The notes below the pieces were generated by a model that saw nothing but the letters and a program-made list of their open reading frames with translations, ran no database searches and was not told the origin of the DNA. A stretch of 64,000 nt of DNA from Welwitschia mirabilis (lineage: Eukaryota > Gnetophyta > Gnetopsida > Welwitschiales), in assembly GCA_051453625.1 (NCBI GenBank), contig JBOZIK010000001.1, positions 18,456,089-18,520,088 on the forward strand. The letters are read 5' to 3'. Shown one piece after another: positions 10,001 to 21,930 of this stretch. Made by a program: the position numbers and the translations under genes. Numbering within the stretch: the stretch's first letter is position 1; the number at the start of each line of letters is the position of its first letter.

Positions 10001-11130
10001 ACTATTATTAATTGGAGCCAATAATTTCTTTGAGATATTAGTTATCCTAATTTTTTCTTTTTTTTTATATTTTGAAGATGTGTGCAGTCTCCTACTCCTT
10101 TCCCCAATATTGAAAAGTGCCACAATATTGTGCGATATGTTTATTTTCAAATTTTTCATCAAGAGACACATATTCATCTTGATATGGATCATCTCTTAAG
10201 TCTTATTTCTCATAGTCAACAGATCCGCACAAGTTTGTACAATCTGCTTAATTATCTTTGAAGATCTAGTTTTTTTAATCACTTTTCTCTCATAGTTGCT
10301 AGCTTTTTTTGTCTTTGACGAATACGATTTTTAACTTTTAATATTTTTCAATGAAACTCTTTTTTGTGATTTGGCACCCCTCAAATTATGAACTTTGGTA
10401 TTTCATTCAATTTATATGTTATCTTTTGAAAGACATTTAAGAAAGATAGGATATTCATCTTCAACAACATTCTAGTCATAAAGTTGACACATCCGTTGTT
10501 CTAAGGAACTTAAACCATCTACTTACGTAAATCTTAAAATAATGAAATCTCATCTTTGCCCTACTAATCTAAATTCATAGACAAATGGGAATAGTAGCAC
10601 TTTAATAAATTGTCTTTATAGAAATGCCCCCTATAATATTGTTTAAATAGACATCCTTCTTTTCTTCTTTGTTATCCTAAATCGTTTAAAGTGTTTTTTT
10701 GTTTTATAATTGTTTGAAATTACTTGGTATTATATTGAAAAAATTTATTCTTAAATGATTTTTTTAACTAAATATTTTTCTAATAAGATTAATCTTTTCC
10801 TCAAATCACATGAAACACCCTTTTAGAAAATTTATTGATAGTGGAATTTAAAATATTATAAACATAAGCTAGAAACTAACAAATAACTTCTACCTTTAAT
10901 GACATCAATTTAGCTTTAAGAAGAATACTGTCATGCCTAGTGTTTTGCTTTAAATTCTTCTAATAAGAGCTAATTTCAAGCTTCCTCTATTTTCTTCCAT
11001 TTCTTCCAATGTTACGTACTAATGAATTACCCTAAACAACACAATCGTATAGAGTTGGTGGTTAAATAATAGTTCAAAAGGATTATCTACATACATTCCA
11101 ATACAATTGTCTCTTTTTTACTTTTTTTTT
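10001..11130. other. AT-rich stretch, mostly unrecognised
   Basis: Possibly the tails of the flanking LINE remnants (plus-strand L1-like before, minus-strand RT after), but no block is clear enough to call. Homopolymer T runs occur near 10060-10070 and 11120-11130. Confidence 0.35.
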
Positions 11131-11785
11131 TCTTTTTAATGCAAATAAGGTTTTTATACCTCTATTGATCTTTTAAGTGATGCATTTATCTCATCTATAA
11201 CTGTTAGAGCATTTCAAACCTAAGTATTTATTAGAGGGAATAAATTCAACCTATTTATTTCCTATATAAAAATAAAAATAACTATCGCATGGGCCATAAA
11301 CCATAATTATGGTTTTTGAAATAATAATATTCATTTCAGAATGAGGGTAAAATTTACTTAAAATATATAACATATTTTGTAAACCTTGCTTGGATTTAGA
11401 AATCTATGCAATATCATTAATAAATAGTAAATGCTTCATAGGATAATTTCTTCTTCATATGGAATCACTATGAAAGATTTCATTTATCCAAGCCTTCAAT
11501 TCATTGACCAAAATTCCAAAAAGTATGGAAGAGAGACGAAAAACTTACTTGGCATCAATAAGTCCACAAAACATCATGTTTTCTTGATAAGTTCTATTTG
11601 TGAGCTAGATACATACCTCTCTATACAGGTTATGAACTATAAACAATAAATGTATTAGAGCTTTAATATTTTGTAATCACTGTCGAAGTTTATTCTTAAT
11701 TACTGAATCATATGCTTTATAGAAATCCAAGAAGCAAGTAAACATCTTTTTACTTGAACCTTTACATTTGTTAATAAGATGTTCA
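11131..11785 (-). pseudogene. LINE reverse transcriptase remnant, antisense
   Basis: On the minus strand the RT core of a non-LTR element is visible in order: KKMFTCFLDFYKAYDSV (about 11755-11705; the catalytic Asp of FLDF remains), FRLSSILFGILVNELKAWINE (about 11550-11490), LLFINDIA where YADD is expected (about 11440-11415; both Asp of the box altered or displaced), LQNMLYILS and ISKTIIMVYG (about 11360-11290), then a KYLGLK block. The order and spacing are diagnostic for LINE RTs, and the 'LFGI..NELE.W' wording matches the plus-strand LINE at 14790-15080, so the two appear to be inverted copies of related elements. Confidence 0.6.
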
Positions 11786-12169
11786 AGGTGATAAGATGAT
11801 TCACTATAGAATGACATTATCATAAAAAATTTTATAACATTACATACAATTAAGGTTAACTTAGTTTAGAGGAGAAAACTAAGGAAGTATGTATGAGGCA
11901 TTGTAACCATTAAAATGAATTAGGATCTAAATAAATAAAGATCCAATGTAGAAAGAACTTACTTAAAAAAATGAAAAAATAATAGGAAAAAAGTAAAGTA
12001 AGCATGTCAAAATGGCACAGGTGCTTTCTAGAATGACAAAAATGAGGTTGTTATTTTGGAAAAAACCCATGATGCATAGTAATTTACCTCCTTCCATTCT
12101 AAGTCTATTAACATTAAATGAAACTTGATAGATAATATTAAAACATTGTATAGTGTTAGGATTCTTTAA

Positions 12170-12850
12170 AAATTTGAATGTATTTGAATTTGTTAAGACT
12201 TTTGAATAGGATGATTTAGAAGACTTTGAGATATTAGGCTTTCACATGATATCAGTATTAAGAACATAGGTACATAAGAAGGAAAAATCATCAATAGGCC
12301 TATTAAGTATCTTTAGAAAAGAGCTTACAAGAATCATCAAGGTAAAAAAGATAAATGGACATGAACGATATTTATGGCTAAAAATTAGGCAAAAGGAATG
12401 CTTTATATTTCTCACTTTCTATTATTTTCATCTAGATGGCTTGTTACATAGGTAAGATTCTATGTTTGATGATTTAGAAGAAGACATAATAGAATTTAAA
12501 ATGAAAGAAAAGTGTATGTTCATGATGAACCAAATGTAAGGACCAGCTCAAAATAAGTGGAAATCTCTTCATGTGATGTTGAATATGCAACATCATGGCA
12601 CTAATACAAGGATTTGAAAAAGGAATTTACAAGATATAAAGTCTAACACAAGAGGTAAGTTGTTATTAGAATGGGGGCTAGTAGTGGATTTTATTATTAT
12701 GAATAGAGTGAGAGAATTCCTAGATATCTCTATTTTACACATTACTAGGCTAAGAAAGCATCCATGTGTTGATTTGGTACTACTCATTTCATAAAACCTT
12801 ACATATTTTAGTGATTTTTAGGTGGATGAGCAACTGATAAAGGTAGATAA
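12170..12850 (+). pseudogene. LINE apurinic-type endonuclease domain remnant
   Basis: First part of a plus-strand LINE. Blocks in order: GLLSIFRKELTRI (~12296-12335), ERYLWLKIR (~12363-12390), FDDLEEDIIEFKMK (~12457-12500), the GDFNAR position replaced by MNQM-like codons (~12525), RGKLLLEWGLVVDFIIMNRV (~12652-12710) and a CVDLVL end (~12763-12780). These match the exonuclease-endonuclease-phosphatase fold domain that nicks target DNA in LINEs. The catalytic Asp/Asn motif is lost. It continues across the N run at 12985-13978 into the RT. Confidence 0.6.
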
Positions 12851-12984
12851 TTAGCATCTAGATTTACTATTAAATAAAACTTCTCTAAGAATAATCAAGA
12901 TAAGAATAGGATAAGGTAAATTAACATAGGACATAAGGAATTATTCCAACAAGAACTACAAAACGAGAGGAAAAAATAATAATA

Positions 12985-13978
12985 NNNNNNNNNNNNNNNN
13001 NNNNNNNNNNNNNNNNNNNNNNNNNNNNNNNNNNNNNNNNNNNNNNNNNNNNNNNNNNNNNNNNNNNNNNNNNNNNNNNNNNNNNNNNNNNNNNNNNNNN
13101 NNNNNNNNNNNNNNNNNNNNNNNNNNNNNNNNNNNNNNNNNNNNNNNNNNNNNNNNNNNNNNNNNNNNNNNNNNNNNNNNNNNNNNNNNNNNNNNNNNNN
13201 NNNNNNNNNNNNNNNNNNNNNNNNNNNNNNNNNNNNNNNNNNNNNNNNNNNNNNNNNNNNNNNNNNNNNNNNNNNNNNNNNNNNNNNNNNNNNNNNNNNN
13301 NNNNNNNNNNNNNNNNNNNNNNNNNNNNNNNNNNNNNNNNNNNNNNNNNNNNNNNNNNNNNNNNNNNNNNNNNNNNNNNNNNNNNNNNNNNNNNNNNNNN
13401 NNNNNNNNNNNNNNNNNNNNNNNNNNNNNNNNNNNNNNNNNNNNNNNNNNNNNNNNNNNNNNNNNNNNNNNNNNNNNNNNNNNNNNNNNNNNNNNNNNNN
13501 NNNNNNNNNNNNNNNNNNNNNNNNNNNNNNNNNNNNNNNNNNNNNNNNNNNNNNNNNNNNNNNNNNNNNNNNNNNNNNNNNNNNNNNNNNNNNNNNNNNN
13601 NNNNNNNNNNNNNNNNNNNNNNNNNNNNNNNNNNNNNNNNNNNNNNNNNNNNNNNNNNNNNNNNNNNNNNNNNNNNNNNNNNNNNNNNNNNNNNNNNNNN
13701 NNNNNNNNNNNNNNNNNNNNNNNNNNNNNNNNNNNNNNNNNNNNNNNNNNNNNNNNNNNNNNNNNNNNNNNNNNNNNNNNNNNNNNNNNNNNNNNNNNNN
13801 NNNNNNNNNNNNNNNNNNNNNNNNNNNNNNNNNNNNNNNNNNNNNNNNNNNNNNNNNNNNNNNNNNNNNNNNNNNNNNNNNNNNNNNNNNNNNNNNNNNN
13901 NNNNNNNNNNNNNNNNNNNNNNNNNNNNNNNNNNNNNNNNNNNNNNNNNNNNNNNNNNNNNNNNNNNNNNNNNNNNNN
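12985..13978. other. assembly gap (994 N) inside the LINE
   Basis: Unsequenced. Endonuclease sequence precedes it and the pre-RT linker KKWFVKECLKAQLALK follows it (about 14058-14105), so the missing DNA is probably the endonuclease-RT linker of the same element. Confidence 0.9.
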
Positions 13979-15198
13979 TAATAATATGAAGAAAAAACAG
14001 AAGAAATATTATGAAAGGTCATACAAAAGGTACTTTCTAGGAGGAAATATAATGGCAAAAAGAAGTGGTTTGTTAAAGAATGTTTGAAAGCACAGTTAGC
14101 TCTCAAGTAAGGAAGTTATGATGATGATAGGATTAGAATCATAAGAAGTTACTGCATATGAAGAAAAGTTGTTTCTTTGAAAATAGTAAGAGAACATATT
14201 AAAGATGATGAAATAAGACCTTAGAAGTATTAAGAAACTATTTCAAAAAAAGTCTCTACGACTAATAATCTCAATCTTTCTAAGGTTTAATATTTTATAA
14301 TAATTCATTCCAGCATGAAATAAATGTATTAGAAATTATATTAGATGAAATAATCCATGGAATAACTAGAATAAACCTCTAGAAGTAGTTGATTTTAGAG
14401 GATTATATGCTATACTTAAGTGGGGTAGCCCTCTAGTACACAAAGAAACTTAAAAAAGAATTAATAAGGCACTTAGAGGTGGATTGAATAAGAAATGGAT
14501 GGTTAGTAGAGTGATTAAGAAATGGAATAGGAAGAATCTAAATAATTACAAATTAATCATGATTAGTAATGTTTTTTTTTAAGTTATTGGAAATTATTTT
14601 AAAGAAGAGATTGAAAGGCTAGGAAGACAAAAATAATCTGTGAGATATTTTACAAGTAGGATATATAAGAAGTCAATTTACTTTAGATAACCTAGTAACA
14701 CTATGCTATTATGGAGAAGACTAGTTCAGCTTAATACTAATCCAAGTTAATGCCACCTAGAAATTATAGTTATAGGTGTTTAGGTTATCTAACGCAAAAA
14801 CTAAAGAATCATGTTAATTTAATAATAAGATAGGAATAAATCAAGGATATCCACTATTACCAACACTTTTTGGTATTTTCATTGATGAATTAGAAAAGTG
14901 GATTGCAAAATTTCCGTCTAAACATGTTGTTTGAGTGAATCAAGTTTCAGTTTTTCCTCTTAGTTTTGTAGATGATATGACACTTACTTCTAATCCCAAC
15001 TAAGGACTATAAAATGTGTTACATATCTTATAATTATTACTTGAACATTTAAGAATAAGTATAAAGATAGATAAAACAAAAGTTCTAATACTTTTAAAAA
15101 AAGGATAGAGACAATATATTCTAGTTTAATAACAAGAACATTGATATTATTAATGCTTATACATGCTTAGGATTGGAGTGCATTATATTGCACATGAA

Positions 15199-15231
<33 letters not shown>

Positions 15232-15260
15232 ATAGAAATTAATGGCTAGAAGGCACACTA
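13979..15260 (+). pseudogene. LINE reverse transcriptase remnant
   Basis: Continuation of the endonuclease-bearing LINE. RT blocks: NRKNLNNYKLIMISNV (~14526-14575; the '.DP.NYR.ISLL' block), FKLLEIILKKRLKG (~14577-14620), GYIRSQFTLDNLVTL (~14658-14702), GINQGYPLLPTLFGIFIDELEKWI (~14830-14905), FVDDMTLTS (~14965-14992; the catalytic DD is still present) and KIDKTKVLI (~15065-15095). The FLDF-type first Asp block is not seen and is probably deleted between 14700 and 14820. Many stops. It is followed by an (AT)n microsatellite and then the C-terminal region. Confidence 0.7.
15199..15227. repeat. (AT)n microsatellite
   Basis: About 14 uninterrupted AT units within the LINE remnant. Confidence 0.95.
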
Positions 15261-15960
15261 TAGAATGAAAGATAAATGGAGCAAAGAAAATACCAAGACA
15301 TTGGATTCCTAAAAAAAAATTATTTGAGATGATCATGAAGTTAACTATTCTATGTGGGTATCCAATTTGTAGCTAGGTTTGTCTAGAACAACATGGAAGA
15401 AGATAAAAAAGTTAGAGAAATAGTTTGTATTAGATCAATTGAATGTTAAAACTCAACTGTCATATGCGATGTTGTGATTACAAGAATATATGTTATCTTT
15501 GAAAGATAAGGTAATGTATTAGTTTATTACCTTTTTCCATAACTAGAGATAAGAGTAATACATTTAAATTTTTAAAATAGGTATTTGTAAGCACTTAGTA
15601 AAAGGCATGGTATCAAGATGAAAAGATATGAATATGCAAATAGTATAACATCTAAGACCTAGGAAAAAATTAACAACTCTAGATTAGGCTTGTCACATGG
15701 TAAAAGAAAGGGATATAAAAAAGAAATTAAAAGAGAGAAAAATAAAAAAATACACTTTTATTTGACTATGAGTACATTTAAGAAGGCAAATTAGAGAAAA
15801 GAATAAAATATCTTAGTTTAACAATTCCATTTGAACACAAACATAAATTTCAAGAATTTAACTAGGATCTCATCATCGCATGGTAAAATAAAATAGATGG
15901 AATAATATGACATAAAAGGAGTATACATGTAGAATTTAATAGAGGATAATAAACTTTTTT
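15261..15960 (+). pseudogene. LINE ORF2 C-terminal remnant
   Basis: C-terminal part of the same LINE. Visible pieces: PRHWIPKKKLFEMIMKLTILCG (~15290-15355), TTWKKIKKLEK (~15388-15420), FVLDQLNVKTQLSYAML (~15424-15475), and a weak SSH.MVK..RWNN piece near 15880. The 'KL...L..P...YG...W' and 'TPY.MLL' blocks are usual after the LINE RT. Stops interrupt every block. Confidence 0.5.
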
Positions 15961-18156
15961 TAATAGAATTAAATGAAATATTAATAGTAAAACATTGTAT
16001 GAATTATTTGCCATTCCACCATTAGTGTTAGGATAAGTTCTTGAAGATGCATTTAAATTGCATGAGTCTTGAACATGTTTGATGCATTAAATGAATGGTT
16101 GTAGTTTTTTAGTCTAACAAATCTTGTTCGATTTATCCAAATGTAATAAAACATAGTTTTACTTTTAGTTTTGTATATAAAATACCAATTTAATTAGATA
16201 AAAAAATGATTCATAGATATATTTAATAGTACAAAACCTTTGTTAATTTTAAAGTTGATGTTTTAAAGATGCAAAGGCACTTTCTAATCAAATTTTTTAA
16301 ATAAAATGTAATATTTTATTGATATTAAAGATTAATTACACACATCAATGCAATATGTTATTACATCCACAAAAATGGAGAAAGGAAGAGAATAAAGGAA
16401 AGGAATTATCCTTGAAACACATTCCATGAGTGATAGTATGATGAAAGTTAGGATGCCTTTATAAGTCCCTNNNNNNNNNNNNNNNNNNNNNNNNNNNNNN
16501 NNNNNNNNNNNNNNNNNNNNNNNNNNNNNNNNNNNNNNNNNNNNNNNNNNNNNNNNNNNNNNNNNNNNNNNNNNNNNNNNNNNNNNNNNNNNNNNNNNNN
16601 NNNNNNNNNNNNNNNNNNNNNNNNNNNNNNNNNNNNNNNNNNNNNNNNNNNNNNNNNNNNNNNNNNNNNNNNNNNNNNNNNNNNNNNNNNNNNNNNNNNN
16701 NNNNNNNNNNNNNNNNNNNNNNNNNNNNNNNNNNNNNNNNNNNNNNNNNNNNNNNNNNNNNNNNNNNNNNNNNNNNNNNNNNNNNNNNNNNNNNNNNNNN
16801 NNNNNNNNNNNNNNNNNNNNNNNNNNNNNNNNNNNNNNNNNNNNNNNNNNNNNNNNNNNNNNNNNNNNNNNNNNNNNNNNNNNNNNNNNNNNNNNNNNNN
16901 NNNNNNNNNNTAAACTTTAGTAAATTAATATATTTTCAAACCTATGACTACCATAATTTATAAAATTTTTATTAGGAATTACTAACTTTTAATATTTTAT
17001 ATGTAAGTTGCACTAACTACCTAAACTTCTTTGAAACTATTCTTGTAAGAGGAAACAATGACATTGTTGTCGTGAAGCGAAATAGACCCTATGAAGGATG
17101 CAAGACTGAGTAGAAAATAAGTTAACAAATTGAAATTATAGTCTAGTGCTAAAGTAGTTAACAAAGATTAAGGCCTACACCTCCATGTCCTACCATCTAA
17201 GAAGATTTGTCACTATCCATCTATTAATAATGAGGATATACCAATGTTATACAAGTAGAGGCTACTTCAAGAATAGAAATACTTTATCCTTCATCAATGG
17301 AGATCATTTATCATCTAATTTGGAGTCCATCATCATCGAAGCTTGACTTTTTATCCATCCATTAGAAAATTTTCATTCTAAATTTGAAAATCTTATGGCT
17401 ATGATAAGGGCTTATCTTATCATGAGGTTTTAGGCCTGCCGTCTCCTTCCTTAAGTGTGAGGACATGATTTGACTTATGAGGCATTTATCTTATTACAAT
17501 CTAGTTTTTAATCTAGACTAATTTAATATTATCTATAGTGTTAGCATCAATGATGAATTAACTTTGACTTGTAATCAAACTTACTTTATTCTTCCATCAT
17601 TGATTCAATTATGATTAGTGGTTATACAATAGTTTATTCTAAATTTTCTTTCATATTTATTGCTTATGTATATTTCTCTAATGCTTTATTAAGTTTTAGA
17701 TGATTGATATATTAGTTTATAACATCTTTCATGCTATCTTACACTTCATTGAAAGATGTAACATAACTAGTACTTACATTACATTTAAAATCCATAGTGA
17801 ATAATTTATTTCTTCTTTATGAATACAAAGCGTAATATATTTTAATTAGCTAAGGTCTACTTGATACGCTACCTTATGAATAATCATTTCTAGCTTGTAG
17901 GAGGGGATATCTATTTTATGTAATTTACTTTCAAATATCCTTTTGTACTTAAGTCCTCAATTAACACTGTTATTCAAAACTCGTAACCTTTGAAACACAT
18001 TTGTATTTCTTAAGAGAATATGATAATTATGGTCAATGATACTATACTATAAAATGCCCTAATTTATGTATTTAATCCTTTACTTATAACTTAACAACCA
18101 GAGAACATCATTTAAAGATCACAAATTACAACAAAGATTAAGGCATAGTAAGTTTT
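15961..18156. other. unrecognised AT-rich stretch with a 440-N gap (16471-16910)
   Basis: Should contain the 5' LTR of the plus-strand gypsy element whose primer site is at 18157, but I found no paired copy to define it; it does not resemble the LTR at 26126. A short open stretch near 17040-17115 was not identifiable. Confidence 0.4.
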
Positions 18157-18174
18157 TGGCACTGCTGTCAAGGA
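18157..18174 (+). other. degenerate tRNA-Asp primer binding site (gypsy)
   Basis: TGGCACTGCTGTCAAGGA aligns ungapped to the tRNA-Asp-type site TGGCGCCGTTGCCGGGGA used by Athila/Tat gypsy elements: 12 of 18 match, and five of six differences are C-to-T or G-to-A. It is followed by a short AT-rich leader and then gag, in the expected order. Confidence 0.6.
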
Positions 18175-18289
18175 TTACAATTAGTGCTTTTTAGCTTATA
18201 AAGAATCATCTTTTTAATGATTTTTTTTTTTCATATTTTGAATCCATTTCTATCAAAACAATAAAAGGTTTTATATGTTTTGCAGGAAC

Positions 18290-19700
18290 TAGAATCATTT
18301 GCAGGAACTATCCAGAAGCGTAAGAAAGAAGTCACAAAATTTCAACAATTGCCTAATGAAGACTATGCCTCTGCCTATGAGTGATTCTTTGTTGCTTTAC
18401 ATTCAAACCCCGTAGATGCCTTTTCCGAGGTGGAGTTAATTAACAATTTTTATAGTGGGTTGAACAGTCATACCAAGCAACTTGTAGATTTCTCTTATAC
18501 AGGCAACCTCTTAAACCAAACTTTGGGAGACGCTTGGAAGGTGTTGGAAGATTTAGCAGAAGTAAGTCAAACTTGGCCTAAATCCTCTTTTAGAGAAAAC
18601 TGAACTGTAGGCTAAATCATTAAGGACCTAAAAGAAGTTAAGCATAAGAAGAATGAAACCAAAATAGAAAATGAACCAACTACCATCATTAAGGATTTCA
18701 CTTTTACCTTAAAGAATACACCCAAATGATCCTTGATGCTAAAGTAGCAATTGAAAAGAGTGAAGTTGTTGTTCCAACATGTGATTTGTGTGAAGATAGT
18801 TATCATGCCACCAAAGATTACCCTTAACTTTCTACTTACAAAGAAAGAATCTATGAGGAAGTTTGCGCTTTTAACCAAATACCTTCTAACTACATGCAAA
18901 AATACAACTAAAGACAAGTCCAAAGTCACAATTTTCAGGATAGGATGAGTGAGAAACCAAATTTGAGAAATTTCCAAACACTTAATCCTAATTTCTAGCC
19001 TTTTAAAAATAGATTTGAACATCTAAATTTTTGATCCAACCATCCCAATAATTTGGCAAGCCCTTCCAACTCCTAAAATCATAGTGATCCTCTTAGGAAT
19101 TTCATTGAGGAGTTGATAAAAACTCAAGAGAAGACAAATGCAAATATAGAAAATCTTGTAAGTATCTTATAACAAACCATGCTTATTAATCAAAGACCAC
19201 AAGGAACCCTTGCCACTCAACTTTTACCGAATCCTAACGAAGTATGAAAAGATTGTAAGGTGGTGACAAGGAGTGAAAATCATACAACTCCCCCTACCCA
19301 TGAGGCTTCAACTTCCCAAAATGACAAAAATGATTAGGAAGAGGATATAGAAATCCTAGAAAATCATTCCTTCCCTTCTTCACTTAGCAACAAAAAGAAA
19401 GACTCTTCACAAAAGAAATCTGCTATTCCATGGCTTAATAGGCTTAACAAAAAACCCATCTTTGATGATCATTTGAAAGCTTTAATGCAAAATCTAAGTA
19501 GCAACTTATTATTTTGGAAACTATTGTAAGAGAATCCAAAATACTCTAAGCTATGGAAAGACCTAATAAGAAGGAAACAAAAACGAACCATCCTTAGTAA
19601 AGTCCTCCTAGCTCAATTCATTAGCAACTTGGTTTTCAAGAAGTGTCTAAAGTTTAAAGATCTAGGGGCAACAACCGTTAGTGTCACTTTAAAAGGGAAC
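18290..19700 (+). pseudogene. Athila/Tat-like gypsy gag (5'-truncated)
   Basis: Capsid and nucleocapsid remnant. The frame begins mid-domain at KRKKEVTKFQQLPNEDYASAYE; the N-terminal third of gag, present in the inverted copy at 25002-26100, is absent here, so the leader abuts internal gag. Then come ELINNFYSGLNSHTK, LEDLAEVSQTWP and a zinc knuckle CDLC-EDSYH-ATKDY (about 18780-18824) whose last Cys is Tyr (TGC to TAC). The gag-protease linker follows: NFIEELIKTQEK, LATQL, and ILENHSF (19351-19371). Several stops. A direct repeat TTTGCAGGAACTA (18272 and 18298) marks the 5' junction. Confidence 0.75.
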
Positions 19701-20459
19701 TGAAGAATTAAGAAAGCCTTGATAGACATAAGATCTAGTGTCAATATTATGCCCTTGCACATCTGTCAATGCCTTGGGTTGGAAGAAAGAGTAGAGCCTA
19801 TATGCATTATCTTGGAGTTAGCTAATACATTTGTGAAGAAACCTTTAGGTGTGATCAAGGACTTGGTCATTCAGATAAAGGAATCTTTCTACTCAATAGA
19901 TGTAGTTATTTTAGAAGTTGAGCATCAAGGTGGATATCCCCTACTTCTAGATAGAGCTTTCTGTGCAATAGCCCATTGCATCATAGACACAAAAACTAGA
20001 TTAATAAAGTGCTATTTTGGAAATAAACAATTTTCAATAAGAGTCTTTGATGTAGCCAAAAAAGATTTAGGTAATGATTTAGGATTGGAGGAAGAAATAA
20101 AATCAACCCTATTTTTACAACATCATCCACTTGAAGAGAGATGGTACATGCTTTATGAGCTAATCTTGTTTGATCATCACATAGAATTAGAATACCTTTA
20201 TGTGCTTAATAAACAACTTGAGTTTGACCATCCCTCCATTGAGTTTTCTAATCTGATGAGGAGTAATTTAGAGTCTGCAACCTGTTTTAAAGTCCGAGAG
20301 ATCAAAAACCCTAAGAATTCTTATTGTAAAATCAGTCATCCACTACTAACATCTAGACGATACTCTAAGATGATAGTCAACTCTTTTGAAAATTTTTCTG
20401 AAATTAGAGGTTTGAACCTTAACCTGAACCTAAAACCTTTGAGCAGTGAACTGAAATAG
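19701..20459 (+). pseudogene. gypsy aspartic protease (Athila/Tat-like)
   Basis: Retropepsin-like protease that would mature the gag-pol polyprotein. KALIDIRSSVNIMPLHICQCLGL (~19710-19780) corresponds to the active-site block, where DIRSS replaces DxGAS, so the active-site Gly-Ala is lost while the Asp stays. Then LANTFVKKPLGVIKDLVIQIKE, DVVILEVE, PLLLDRAFCAIAHCIID (flap/'LGRPF' block) and KCYFGNKQFSIRVFD. The open piece is 246 codons, 19719-20459, without a stop, unusually long for this window; its last ~110 codons run into the protease-RT linker. RT should follow but is lost in the gap at 20684-21153. Confidence 0.75.
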
Positions 20460-20683
20460 ATTTTTCTAAACAGAGATCTAAATAAACCCTTAATTATCAA
20501 TAAAAATCTCTTATCTTAATAAGGATCTGATCTTATTTCACTTTTAGAGTTAAGGTTTATATGTTTAATTAGTCCCATAATGATCTATCGGCCATCCTCA
20601 ATTTCATTATGCAATACAAAATCTACCTCAAAGAAAATGCCAAACCTATGAGGTAACCCTAATGTAGACTAAATCCAGCTCTA

Positions 20684-21153
20684 NNNNNNNNNNNNNNNNN
20701 NNNNNNNNNNNNNNNNNNNNNNNNNNNNNNNNNNNNNNNNNNNNNNNNNNNNNNNNNNNNNNNNNNNNNNNNNNNNNNNNNNNNNNNNNNNNNNNNNNNN
20801 NNNNNNNNNNNNNNNNNNNNNNNNNNNNNNNNNNNNNNNNNNNNNNNNNNNNNNNNNNNNNNNNNNNNNNNNNNNNNNNNNNNNNNNNNNNNNNNNNNNN
20901 NNNNNNNNNNNNNNNNNNNNNNNNNNNNNNNNNNNNNNNNNNNNNNNNNNNNNNNNNNNNNNNNNNNNNNNNNNNNNNNNNNNNNNNNNNNNNNNNNNNN
21001 NNNNNNNNNNNNNNNNNNNNNNNNNNNNNNNNNNNNNNNNNNNNNNNNNNNNNNNNNNNNNNNNNNNNNNNNNNNNNNNNNNNNNNNNNNNNNNNNNNNN
21101 NNNNNNNNNNNNNNNNNNNNNNNNNNNNNNNNNNNNNNNNNNNNNNNNNNNNN
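20684..21153. other. assembly gap (470 N) within gypsy pol
   Basis: Protease-RT linker precedes and the RT thumb/RNase H follows. A full RT core would need more than 470 bases, so either the gap is undersized or the RT is partly deleted. Confidence 0.85.
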
Positions 21154-21930
21154 TTTCTCGAGAGGGGATTAAGATGGATGCTTCTAAAGTTAGTATTATT
21201 CAAAATCTTAGTCCTCCTACCAATGTTAAACAGGTCCGATCTTTCCTTGGTTATTGTGATTTTTACCGTTGGTTCATTCGTGATTATGCTTTTATTTGCA
21301 AACCCCTTTACTCATTGCTAGAAAAAGATGCCAAATTTGAATGGAATGAATCTTGTCAAATTACTTTCAATGGGCTTAAACAGAGATTGTCTGATGCTCC
21401 TATAGTAACGGGACCCGATTGGAAACATGACTTCAAGCTTATGTGTGATGCTAGTAATTTTGTTGTGGATGGGGTTCTTTGCCAAAAATATGAGAAAGAC
21501 TTCAAAGTTATATCTTACCATAGAAAGACATTGTCTAAAGCTTAGATGAATTATATGACTACCGAAAAAAATGCTTACTATTATCTTTTGCCTTAATTCT
21601 CTTTAACACTATGTTTTAGGCTTCCACATGTATGTTTATATTGACCATACTGCCATTCGTTACCTCATGACTAAGAAAGACTCTAGTGCTCGATTAATTA
21701 GATGGATCCTTCTTATGCAAGAATTCAATTTGACCATTATAGATAAAATAGAGAAGCATAATTCTGTTGTCGATCACTTGTCTCGACTTCCTTCTCCTCC
21801 AGATAATATTCTCATTAATAATACCTTTCCTGACGAGAAGCTTTTTACTATTTCTTCTTCTTCTTATCCTCCTCCATGGTATGCTGACATTGTTAACTAT
21901 CTTGTAACCATGAAAACATCACAACATTAG
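21154..21930 (+). pseudogene. gypsy RT end and RNase H (Athila-like)
   Basis: Starts in the RT thumb: GIKMDASKVSIIQNLSPP, VKQVRSFLGYCDFYRWFIRDYAFICKPL. RNase H follows: GPDWKHDFKLMCDASNFVVDG keeps the first catalytic Asp (CDAS, ~21448-21459), then YHRKTLSKA, a TAG where Gln is usual (21543-21545), TTEKN (second acidic residue kept), YVYIDHTAIRYLM and the end block VVDHLSRL (~21766-21789). The PPWYADIVNYL motif (~21872-21900) is characteristic of Athila-type elements. Open pieces 21174-21545 and 21628-21930 are relatively well preserved. Confidence 0.85.

Noticed and set aside
12895-14106. 403-codon open frame on the minus strand
   Set aside because: It exists only because the 994-N gap has no stops. 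The same applies to frames across 20646-21203, 22874-23299 (its 3' half), 36183-37109 and 45945-46367.
17025-17115. Short stop-free stretch reading RGNNDIVVVKRN
   Set aside because: Too short, no start, no splice context and no recognised family.
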